From positions 1 through 12,424 of the forward strand of contig CAZOKE010000022.1 in the NCBI GenBank assembly GCA_964580495.1: a stretch of DNA of 12,424 nt. Reading direction: 5' to 3'. The notes under the pieces were generated by a model that saw nothing but the letters and a program-made list of their open reading frames with translations, made no database searches and was not told the origin of the DNA. Position 1 is the stretch's first letter. The number at the start of each line of letters is the position of its first letter. The translations under genes were made by a program, and so were the position numbers. Positions 6,501 to 12,424 of the stretch are shown in pieces. Source of the stretch: JAIFWV01 sp964580495 (GTDB lineage Bacteria; Patescibacteriota; Doudnabacteria; UBA920; O2-02-FULL-48-8).

Positions 6501-6917
6501 ATGAAAAACTTTAAAAACCTAAGCCTGACTGCAGTGCGGACCCTGGCGAAAAAATTGGCCAAACAATATGCGTCAAAAAACGTAGTCATAGGTTTGGTTG
6601 GCCCGTTGGGAGCTGGAAAGACAACTTTCACCAAAAGCTTCCTGGGTTATTTTGGAATCAAAAATGTTAAAAGCCCGAGCTTTATCGTGTCTCAGGTTTA
6701 CACGGCAAATTCAAAAAAGCTTTACCATTTCGATTTTTATCGGCTGGAAAACAAACGGCAACTGGCTCCTCTGGAATTTTTTGAAATTCTCGGCAGTTCC
6801 AATCGTATATTACTAATAGAATGGGCCGACAAATTCCCGGAAATCCAAAAAAAATGCGACCTGGTATTAAATTTTGAAATTTCAAACAATAATAAACGGC
6901 ATGTCTCGATTGTATAA
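6501..6917 (+). CDS. tsaE: tRNA t6A biosynthesis ATPase TsaE
   Basis: TsaE (YjeE) is the P-loop ATPase that works with TsaB and TsaD to place the threonylcarbamoyl group on A37 of tRNAs reading ANN codons. The 138-residue length is normal. Visible motifs are the Walker A GPLGAGKTT (34-42), the switch-like SPSF (58-61), the HFDFYRL segment (76-82), and the conserved IEWADK (106-111). The partners tsaB and tsaD are not in this window. No Shine-Dalgarno site precedes the ATG. The gene is divergent from the DHH-like gene across an 89-bp gap, where no clear plus-strand promoter was found. Its last 17 bp overlap the start of the VanW-domain gene, so the two form an operon. Confidence 0.95.
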   Translation: MKNFKNLSLTAVRTLAKKLAKQYASKNVVIGLVGPLGAGKTTFTKSFLGYFGIKNVKSPSFIVSQVYTANSKKLYHFDFYRLENKRQLAPLEFFEILGSSNRILLIEWADKFPEIQKKCDLVLNFEISNNNKRHVSIV

Positions 6918-8088
6918 AATCTTGCTAATTTCTTTATTTTTATGTTTTACCCCCGAATTATCCCAGGGCAAAACTATTTCATTTGCGGATAAGACTTGGA
7001 ACATTGAACCACAAATTACCCAGTCGTATCAAACCAGTTTTGTCCGTAATGATTTCGACTTGGAAAATCTGGCTCAGCATATTCTGCTCGGCCGTGATTT
7101 GAATAATAAAATTTCTCTGCTCGATCCTCTAACTTTGGCCCAGATCGGACAGGTTGAAGAGGGTATAAACCAACCCACTGTCGCAGCCCAACTTGTGATC
7201 CAAAACAATTGGGCCACCACATTTGTGCCAGACCAACCCGGACAAGCCGTGGATTCGTTTGCGCTTTTGCAAAAACTTTCATTACCTTTTGAAAACATGA
7301 CCCTCCCGGTTTTAGAATCGCAACCAGCGGTCAGACTTTCAGACCTCAACACCTTCGGTATCAAAGAACTGGTGGCTGTGGGTGAATCGGATTTTTCCAG
7401 CTCATCTAAAAACAGAATCACCAACGTTATTGTCGGTTCGAGCAAGTATAACGGCTTGATCATCCAGCCGGGCGAGGAATTCAGCTTCAACAAATATCTC
7501 GGTGATATCGATGCCGCCCACGGATTTACTCCCGAGCAGGTTATAAAAGCTTCGGGCATCGAATTGGAGTTTGGCGGAGGCTTGTGCCAAGTCAGTACGA
7601 CCATGTTCCGCGCCGCCATGAATGCCGGCCTTCCGATTACCCAGCGCCGCAACCATTCTTTTGCCGTGCACTACTATTCACCGCAGGGCACGGATGCTAC
7701 AATCTATCCGGGAGCCTCGGACCTTAAATTTATCAATGACTATAAAACCCCGATATTGGTCCGGACCTACGTCAAATCGCCTCATGTTTACTTTGAAATG
7801 TACGGCGCCAAGGACGGTCGGCAGATCACATTCGACGGCCCGATCCAATTCGACAAAAAGCCGGACGGCTCTATGAAAGCAAGTTGGACCAGGCACGTTA
7901 CTCTCAACGGCGTCACCACTGATTACATTGCCAAAAGTGTCTATGTTTCACCGGCCTTATTCAAAAAAGATATTACCGTGGCAGCATCGACCCCCAACCC
8001 GCAATCCCAAGCCACCCCGGCCAATACTCCTGGTACCACCGGCACCATAAACCCTGCAACCTTAATTCCCGGATTAAAAAACAACTAA
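6901..8088 (+). CDS. Secreted VanW-domain protein
   Basis: Envelope protein of the VanW family, named after an accessory gene of vancomycin resistance clusters; the biochemical role of the family is unknown. I start at the ATG overlapping tsaE by 17 bp because it places a clean signal peptide at the N-terminus: RLYK, then the hydrophobic ILLISLFLCF, then a polar region around residues 17-24. An in-frame TTG at 6874 would put a hydrophilic tail before it. The 395 residues comprise the signal peptide and a region of about 140 residues resembling the domain that often precedes VanW in YoaR-like proteins. The VanW domain follows (about 172-295), with FSFN, the signature GGGLCQVSTT (225-234) and HSFAVHYY. 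A proline/threonine/glutamine-rich tail ends the protein. The single cysteine in GGGLCQ is typical. There is no anchor or transmembrane helix after the signal, so it is probably exported and released or wall-associated. The overlap with tsaE implies coupled translation. Confidence 0.88.
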   Translation: MSRLYKILLISLFLCFTPELSQGKTISFADKTWNIEPQITQSYQTSFVRNDFDLENLAQHILLGRDLNNKISLLDPLTLAQIGQVEEGINQPTVAAQLVIQNNWATTFVPDQPGQAVDSFALLQKLSLPFENMTLPVLESQPAVRLSDLNTFGIKELVAVGESDFSSSSKNRITNVIVGSSKYNGLIIQPGEEFSFNKYLGDIDAAHGFTPEQVIKASGIELEFGGGLCQVSTTMFRAAMNAGLPITQRRNHSFAVHYYSPQGTDATIYPGASDLKFINDYKTPILVRTYVKSPHVYFEMYGAKDGRQITFDGPIQFDKKPDGSMKASWTRHVTLNGVTTDYIAKSVYVSPALFKKDITVAASTPNPQSQATPANTPGTTGTINPATLIPGLKNN

Positions 8089-8106
8089 ATTAGAAAACGC
8101 CCTCTC

Positions 8107-8148
8107 TGTCTCGCTTCGGCAAGACATCTCTCCCGCTTCGCGGGCGAG
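8107..8148. repeat. Tandem TTCG-loop hairpins, possible dispersed repeat
   Basis: Two hairpins lie back to back in the 79-bp gap between the VanW gene and ruvB. The first pairs TGTCT (8107-8111) with AGACA (8122-8126), then GC with GC around a TTCG loop, with one C/A mismatch. The second pairs CCCGC (8132-8136) with GCGGG (8140-8144) over TTC, extended past one mismatch by CTC/GAG. Both share a CTCTC..CGCTTCG theme. No T-run follows either, so they are not ordinary terminators. The architecture resembles REP-like intergenic repeats, but no other copy exists in this window. Confidence 0.5.
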
Positions 8149-8167
8149 AATAATAGGAAAATGACGG

Positions 8168-9220
8168 ATGATCCAAACAGACGAACAAAATATTCCTTTG
8201 AAAGCGGAAAAAATAGCCAACCCGCAGGCCGATGCTTCGGAAACCTTATTCGAAGCGACATTGCGTCCGCAGAGTTTGAACGAGTATGTAGGCCAGTCAA
8301 AAATTAAAGGCAATCTGCAAATATTGATCGATGCTGCCCGGGGCCGCAACGAAGCGTTGGAACACATACTGCTTTATGGCCCTCCAGGTTTGGGCAAAAC
8401 TACTCTTGCCCATATCATTGCCCGCGAGATCGGATCCAATATCAAAATTACTTCTGGGCCCGCCATAGAAAAAGCTGGAGATTTGGCAGCGCTTCTAACC
8501 AACCTCCAGGAGAATGATATTTTATTTATTGACGAAATCCATCGGCTCAACAAAATCGTGGAAGAAGTTTTGTATCCGGCCATGGAAGATTACGCTCTTG
8601 ATATCGTGCTCGGCAAAGGTGCTGGAGCCAAGGCGGTTCGCATTGATCTGCCAAAATTTACGCTCATCGGCGCCACTACGCGGGTTGGTTTGTTGTCTGC
8701 ACCATTGCGCGACCGGTTTGGCATGACTTATCGCCTGGATTTTTACGAGGAAGATGAGATAGAAAAAATCTTGGACCGCGCTGCCAAAATTTTGCGCGTT
8801 GATATTGATTCTGTCGGAAAAAAGGAAATTGCGGCACGCTCCCGCCGCACTCCTAGAATTGCCAACCGTCTGCTTAAACGGGTCCGAGATTACGCACAGG
8901 TAAAATCGAGTGGCAAAATCGGCCACGATGAGGCCAGCAAAGCTTTGGCCATGCTGGAAGTCGATTCGTTGGGTTTGGACGCCAACGATCGCATGATTTT
9001 GGAAACCATCATCGACAAATTTGCCGGCGGTCCGGTTGGTATTTCATCCCTTGCTGCGGCGACCTCCGAAGATCCCGGTACTATCGAAGACATTTATGAG
9101 CCCTTCTTGCTCCGCTTGGGGCTGCTGACTCGAACTCCGAAAGGGCGCCTGGCTACTCCGGCCGCTTATGATCATCTGAAGAAAAACAAACCTAAAAGCG
9201 AGCAAACTTCGCTTTTATAA
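8168..9220 (+). CDS. ruvB: Holliday junction branch migration helicase RuvB
   Basis: RuvB is the AAA+ ring motor that, with RuvA, drives branch migration at Holliday junctions before RuvC cleavage. The 350-residue length is normal. In order: the N-terminal LRPQSLNEYVGQ box (32-43), Walker A GPPGLGKTT (71-79), Walker B DEIH (122-125), the RuvA-contacting beta-hairpin region (about 136-161), sensor 1 GATTR (168-172), arginine finger R181 in APLRDRFG, and sensor 2 around R230 (TPRIANRLLKR). A winged-helix domain (about 268-335) follows, with the typical GGPVGI and EDPGTIEDIYEPFLLRLGLL stretches. A weak AGGA lies about 9 nt before the ATG. An ATG at 8161 is out of frame. ruvA and ruvC are not adjacent. 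Two hairpins end the gene. Confidence 0.97.
   Translation: MIQTDEQNIPLKAEKIANPQADASETLFEATLRPQSLNEYVGQSKIKGNLQILIDAARGRNEALEHILLYGPPGLGKTTLAHIIAREIGSNIKITSGPAIEKAGDLAALLTNLQENDILFIDEIHRLNKIVEEVLYPAMEDYALDIVLGKGAGAKAVRIDLPKFTLIGATTRVGLLSAPLRDRFGMTYRLDFYEEDEIEKILDRAAKILRVDIDSVGKKEIAARSRRTPRIANRLLKRVRDYAQVKSSGKIGHDEASKALAMLEVDSLGLDANDRMILETIIDKFAGGPVGISSLAAATSEDPGTIEDIYEPFLLRLGLLTRTPKGRLATPAAYDHLKKNKPKSEQTSLL
9193..9217 (+). terminator. Terminator-like hairpin inside the ruvB 3' end
   Basis: TAAAAGCGA (9193-9201) and TCGCTTTTA (9209-9217) form a perfect 9-bp stem over a 7-nt loop, within the last codons of ruvB. The stem is AT-rich and its own right arm provides the T stretch. It stands directly before the main terminator and may assist it. 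As a terminator on its own it would be weak. Confidence 0.4.
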
Positions 9221-9246
9221 AAAACCACCTCCGAGGAGGTGGTTTT
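9219..9246. terminator. Bidirectional terminator between ruvB and the surface protein gene
   Basis: AAAACCACCTCC (9221-9232) and GGAGGTGGTTTT (9235-9246) form a perfect palindromic stem with a minimal loop, starting at the ruvB stop. On the plus strand four T follow the GC core. On the minus strand the run is six T (9219-9224), so termination is likely stronger for the surface protein gene that arrives from the right. Confidence 0.88.
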
Positions 9247-9261
9247 AAATTTGGTCCCAAG

Positions 9262-9282
9262 CTTGGCTAGAAATCAGCCAAG
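9262..9282 (-). other. Hairpin around the stop codon of the surface protein gene
   Basis: CTTGGCT (9262-9268) pairs perfectly with AGCCAAG (9276-9282) over a 7-nt loop. The stop codon (9267-9269) lies at the base of the loop. The left arm also forms part of the palindrome CCAAGCTTGG (9257-9266), giving two alternative folds. There is no T-run, so this is not the terminator. It could protect the 3' end of the mRNA or be chance. Confidence 0.35.
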
Positions 9283-12200
9283 GAGTAATAAGACAATTGC
9301 GCTTTGGTTATGATTTTGACCTGATCGAAGGAATAACCTTGGGCAAGGAAAACCTGGGCCGATATAAACGGCTTGATTTGGCTGCCGTTGACAATCATAT
9401 AGACTGTTGGGCTTCCTGCGACTTTGACCAAACTCCCATTCGGCAGCTTGGGGTTGGTAATGGAAACACCCAAGACTCTTGATAGCAGCACAGGCCCGGT
9501 TGGCATCTGGGCATCAAAGCTGTTGGCTGGAACCACTTCTGAGAAGTTATGTCCCCAAGAGCTAAAGACTTGAGCTGATGGGAAGGCATATTTCAATGTG
9601 GCTCCAAGGAAGTAGACGGTGCCATTGAGGCTGACGACTGAACCTCGGACATGGCGCTGGTTGGCGTTACTTAGCACAGGGCCGCTTGGGATGTTAGCCG
9701 CATTGCTGACATTCTGGATCTGCGAGAGTTTGTACCCAAAAGCGTTAAAGACAGCCATGGACGGAATGCCTCGCTTTAATCCGTTTTCCATAACAAACAC
9801 CGTTTTGCTTGGATCTTGGATCAAAGAGCCATCTGGAGGGACTGTCCCAGTGTTGCCGCCGCCTTTGGCTTTATTGACTGGAATAAAAGCAATAGTGGCT
9901 GGTTGCGAGAAGTTGTTTTGATCATCGTAGGCAAACAAACTGTAGTAATATTTCGTGCCCGGAGTGACATTGGTATCTTCAAACCTGCCAGTGCTGCTGT
10001 CTTGCGTGATATTCGCGACCTGCTGGCTTGTGTTCGGAGTCGTCACGAATCCAGTTGTAGAGCGATCGATTACAATTCCAGCATAGTAGGTCGAAGGTTC
10101 GTTCCAAAGCAAGATGACAGAGCCGGTAGTTGCCGTCACCCCGCTTAAGGTCGTCACAGCGTGGGCTGAGGGTGTGGTAAAGGTCTGGTCAGGGCTTTGG
10201 GTGATTTGTCCCGAAGCATTGGTAGAATCAACCCGGAAGTGGTAGGTGGTACTATAGTGGAGTTTGCCAATGAACATTGAATGGCTGGTTACCAGGTTCG
10301 TATTGGATTTGGTTTTGCCATAAGTGCTGCTTAGTCCGTAATCAACTTGGGACGTGGACGGCTGGTCCGTAGTCCAGGTTATAGTTACAGATCCGGAGGT
10401 GGGATTGGCCACAATGTTGCTAATGACTGGCGGGTTGTTGGTAATTACTACTGGATTGACGACGACTGTGGCGGAGTTGGTAACTATTCCGGTGGCATTC
10501 AGCGCTGTGATGGTGTAGGTCGTGGTGGTTTGAGGAGCAACACTCATGGTTCCTGAAGCGGCCACTGTGCCGATGCCGTTGTCGATGGAAACAGAAGTGG
10601 CATTGGTGGTAGACCAGCTTAGGGTTGAAGAAGAACCGGCATTGATAGTGGCAGGATTGGCAGTGAGGGTGGCGGTTGGAAGCGGGGCTGGGTTAACTGT
10701 AACTGTAGCTGTGGCAGTAGTTGAGCCTGATGAGTTGGTTGCAGTAATAGTATAGGTTGTAGTGGCGGTTGGAGTAACTGAAGCAGATCCTGACGCAGCT
10801 ACTGTGCCGATGCCGTTGTCGATGGATATTGATGTTGCATTGGAAGTGGTCCAAGACAAAGTGGATGAAGAGCCTACAGTAATTGAAGTTGGGGAGGCGG
10901 ATAATGAAGCCGTGGGAGGAGGAGTTGAAGAATTAACTGTAACTGTGGCAGAAGCCGTAGTTGATCCCGCAGAGTTGGTGGCCGTAATGGTGTAGGTTGT
11001 AGTGGCTGTAGGAGAAACTAACGTGGAGCCCGAGGCGGCCACCGTGCCAACTGTTGGACTGATGGATACTGATGTGGCCCCGCTGGTCGACCAGGTCAAA
11101 GTTGAAGATGAGCCAGAGGTGATGGAAGTTGGTGAAGCGGAAATGGTGGCGGTTGGCAGGTTAGTACTGGAAGCAATATATTCATCAGCACCGATATCGT
11201 AGCAGCATCCTTGCGGCCGGCTGGTCCCATCAATGTCATTGGTCACTGAACTTAGAGTAGTGCCTTTGTCGATTGCCGCTGTGGCACTTGAAACTAAATG
11301 CAAGTCCGCAGCTGATGGATTCACAAACATGCTCGGGGTAGCGTTCAGGTAGTTGGTGGCTGCGGTGTAGGTTCCCCCGTCACGCGTGCCAATTGGCGAA
11401 TCTGACAGGTTGTTTGTGGCTTGGCCGCCGGTTGTTTGCGAGAACCTGAACTCGATCGATTCGAGCACATTGCCATTGTTCAACACGGTATTATTGTAAA
11501 CATTACTATTGGGCGAATCCCAAACGATCAAAGCGCCATCACTATTTGACGTACGGGTCGCAGAGTACAAACCAGGAGCATAATACACAAAGTTGTTTCT
11601 AATCACTCCGCCTTGATGATCGTAACCACTGGTAAGCTGCGACAAGCCGTAAGCTACAGCGCGATCAACGTTGATGAAGACATTTTGTTCAGTGGTGGTA
11701 TTAACCGACTTGTCCCAGAACAGTACTGCCGGGTTCCAGAGATAAGCAGCGGTATCCGGTGTATGGAAATTCTTGAAGACATTGCCCCGGATGACCCAGT
11801 TGTCCGCGGCATGCGCGCTGATACCGTTGGTGTAACCTGCGCCTGAGCCGTGGTCGCCCGGAGTACTGCCTGTGTATTCCAGCCGGGAATATTCCATAAC
11901 ACCATTGTTGACCCCGATGCCGTTGGTGACATCGGTCGGATTTGATTTCACGAATTGCGATCCGGCATTCAACAATTTCACGGAATAGATATGCGGGGCT
12001 TGGGCGCCGGAATTAAAGATAATTTCATTGTCATAGGTATCTCGGATAGTCAGGTGAGCAATGGTGGTATTCAATGAGGCACTCCAAACACCATAAGGCA
12101 CGTTGCCATAATTGGCATTATCCATGCCCATGCCAACCAGGACCACACCATCGCAACCCGATGTGCCCCGAATCGTGACATTATCTTTAGTGACATACAA

Positions 12201-12424
12201 CGAGTTGGTCAAATTGTACGTACCATTGGCAATGACTATGGTGTCACCTGCTTGCTGATTGGTCATAGCCGCTTGCAGCTGGGGTTCCGTAGAAACATTA
12301 ACGATTCTGGTTCCAGTTATTGGTAATTGAGGGACATTACAGGCTTTAAACGAAGTGTTACCCACTCCTCCGCCTACCGTAAACGTCTTGGGTGAACCAG
12401 TAAGTAGAGTTGATTTGGTGGAAT
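9267..12424 (-). CDS. Large modular surface protein, beta-helix plus Ig/FN3 repeats, 5' partial
   Basis: The frame runs open to the right edge of the window, so the N-terminus and any signal peptide are missing. A GTG at 12363-12365 exists, but the reading continues upstream without a stop (TGSPKTFTVGGG). At least 1051 residues are present. Numbering from that GTG: residues 18-395 form a right-handed parallel beta-helix of pectate-lyase/chondroitinase-B type, beginning with GDTIVIANGTYN and closing with a CCYDIGADEY motif as in choice-of-anchor Q proteins. Three Ig-like repeats of about 76 residues follow (404-478, 484-558, 563-638), then two fibronectin III-like domains (645-732, 735-830), a Gly-rich linker, and three C-terminal repeats of about 55 residues (845-899, 907-961, 976-1032). 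There is no LPXTG signal or C-terminal membrane helix, so the last repeats may be the anchoring part. The protein is rich in Thr, Ser and Asn and has little Lys, as expected of an exported adhesin or glycan-binding protein. Whether the beta-helix is enzymatic cannot be told. Confidence 0.9.
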   Translation of the reverse strand, partial: STKSTLLTGSPKTFTVGGGVGNTSFKACNVPQLPITGTRIVNVSTEPQLQAAMTNQQAGDTIVIANGTYNLTNSLYVTKDNVTIRGTSGCDGVVLVGMGMDNANYGNVPYGVWSASLNTTIAHLTIRDTYDNEIIFNSGAQAPHIYSVKLLNAGSQFVKSNPTDVTNGIGVNNGVMEYSRLEYTGSTPGDHGSGAGYTNGISAHAADNWVIRGNVFKNFHTPDTAAYLWNPAVLFWDKSVNTTTEQNVFINVDRAVAYGLSQLTSGYDHQGGVIRNNFVYYAPGLYSATRTSNSDGALIVWDSPNSNVYNNTVLNNGNVLESIEFRFSQTTGGQATNNLSDSPIGTRDGGTYTAATNYLNATPSMFVNPSAADLHLVSSATAAIDKGTTLSSVTNDIDGTSRPQGCCYDIGADEYIASSTNLPTATISASPTSITSGSSSTLTWSTSGATSVSISPTVGTVAASGSTLVSPTATTTYTITATNSAGSTTASATVTVNSSTPPPTASLSASPTSITVGSSSTLSWTTSNATSISIDNGIGTVAASGSASVTPTATTTYTITATNSSGSTTATATVTVNPAPLPTATLTANPATINAGSSSTLSWSTTNATSVSIDNGIGTVAASGTMSVAPQTTTTYTITALNATGIVTNSATVVVNPVVITNNPPVISNIVANPTSGSVTITWTTDQPSTSQVDYGLSSTYGKTKSNTNLVTSHSMFIGKLHYSTTYHFRVDSTNASGQITQSPDQTFTTPSAHAVTTLSGVTATTGSVILLWNEPSTYYAGIVIDRSTTGFVTTPNTSQQVANITQDSSTGRFEDTNVTPGTKYYYSLFAYDDQNNFSQPATIAFIPVNKAKGGGNTGTVPPDGSLIQDPSKTVFVMENGLKRGIPSMAVFNAFGYKLSQIQNVSNAANIPSGPVLSNANQRHVRGSVVSLNGTVYFLGATLKYAFPSAQVFSSWGHNFSEVVPANSFDAQMPTGPVLLSRVLGVSITNPKLPNGSLVKVAGSPTVYMIVNGSQIKPFISAQVFLAQGYSFDQVKIITKAQLSYYSLADF
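9270..9833 (-). repeat. Three C-terminal protein repeats of about 55 residues
   Basis: The repeats lie at 9669-9833, 9483-9647 and 9270-9440. Each follows the pattern GS(L/V)(I/V), a V(F/Y) strand, a short turn with G, then a (I/F)(P/S)xxxVFxxxG(Y/H) segment and an (I/V)-containing end; the first two close with P(S/T)GPVL. Similarity is clear at protein level but weak at DNA level, so these are old repeats. I do not assign them to a named family. Confidence 0.7.
10452..11156 (-). repeat. Three tandem Ig-like repeats, period about 240 bp
   Basis: The units lie at 10932-11156, 10692-10916 and 10452-10679. At protein level they share GSSSTL(T/S)W, GTVAASG and TTTYTITA(T/L)N nearly unchanged. 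At DNA level a 26-bp stretch is identical at 10564-10589 and 10801-10826 (237 bp apart), and 14 bp are identical at 10693-10706 and 10933-10946 (240 bp apart). This points to fairly recent duplication or gene conversion and allows recombination to change the repeat number. Confidence 0.85.

Noticed and set aside
7074..7652. 192-aa minus-strand open frame
   Set aside because: It is fully antisense to the VanW-domain core, with no promoter, no ribosome binding site and no recognisable protein features.
8522..8926. 134-aa minus-strand open frame
   Set aside because: It is antisense to the conserved AAA+ region of ruvB, whose motifs are all intact on the plus strand.
10452..11156. Regularly spaced repeats suggestive of CRISPR or a satellite array
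   Set aside because: The period is about 240 bp and in frame with an Ig-like protein domain. Repeat and spacer lengths do not fit CRISPR.
10347..11202. Series of plus-strand open frames opposite the Ig repeats, with a repeated VPMPLSM-like pattern
   Set aside because: They are the reverse complement of the repeated Thr/Ser-rich coding sequence. The repetition comes from the real gene, and the frames lack ribosome binding sites and any known domain.
12363..12365. GTG as the true start of the surface protein
   Set aside because: The frame stays open from here to the window edge, there is no Shine-Dalgarno site, and starting here would leave an exported protein without a signal peptide.
1..12424. 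UGA recoded to glycine or tryptophan, as in some reduced-genome phyla
   Set aside because: No gene has an in-frame TGA, and conserved Gly and Trp positions use normal codons. TGA is not used as a stop by any of the ten genes, but that sample is too small to mean much.

Overview
The window most likely comes from a Candidate Phyla Radiation (Patescibacteria) bacterium or a similarly reduced lineage. The evidence is circumstantial: a compact DNA polymerase I that has lost almost all of its 3'-5' exonuclease domain, a DHH-type phosphoesterase stripped of its catalytic residues, few Shine-Dalgarno sequences, a type IV pilus ATPase next to housekeeping genes, and a very large secreted modular surface protein ending in short repeats. 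No rRNA or other phylogenetic marker beyond S20, PolA, RuvB and TsaE is present, so the exact phylum is not determined. All genes read normally with the standard bacterial code.

Layout. At the left edge an unrecognised 128-residue protein (+) with an unusually strong ribosome binding site ends in a perfect terminator. rpsT (+) follows and converges on polA (-), with one bidirectional terminator between them. Three more minus-strand genes lie to the right of polA. In transcription order these are a degenerate DHH-family protein, the pilus ATPase pilB, and a 94-residue unknown protein 4 bp behind pilB; polA comes last. The DHH gene has a near-consensus promoter very close to its start codon, and pilB has an extended -10 promoter.

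From about 6.5 kb the strand flips. tsaE (tRNA t6A biosynthesis) overlaps a secreted VanW-domain protein, followed after a hairpin-rich spacer by ruvB (Holliday junction helicase motor). ruvB converges on the largest gene, a minus-strand surface protein of at least 1051 residues whose N-terminus lies beyond the right edge. It consists of a parallel beta-helix, three near-identical Ig-like repeats, two fibronectin III-like domains, and three C-terminal repeats of about 55 residues.

How the genes fit together. polA and ruvB serve DNA repair and recombination, and rpsT and tsaE serve translation. pilB, the VanW protein and the surface protein belong to the cell envelope and contact with other cells. 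There is no defence system, mobile element, CRISPR array or tRNA. The least explained parts are the catalytically dead DHH protein, the two small orphan genes, the C-terminal repeats of the surface protein, and a pair of tandem hairpins before ruvB.
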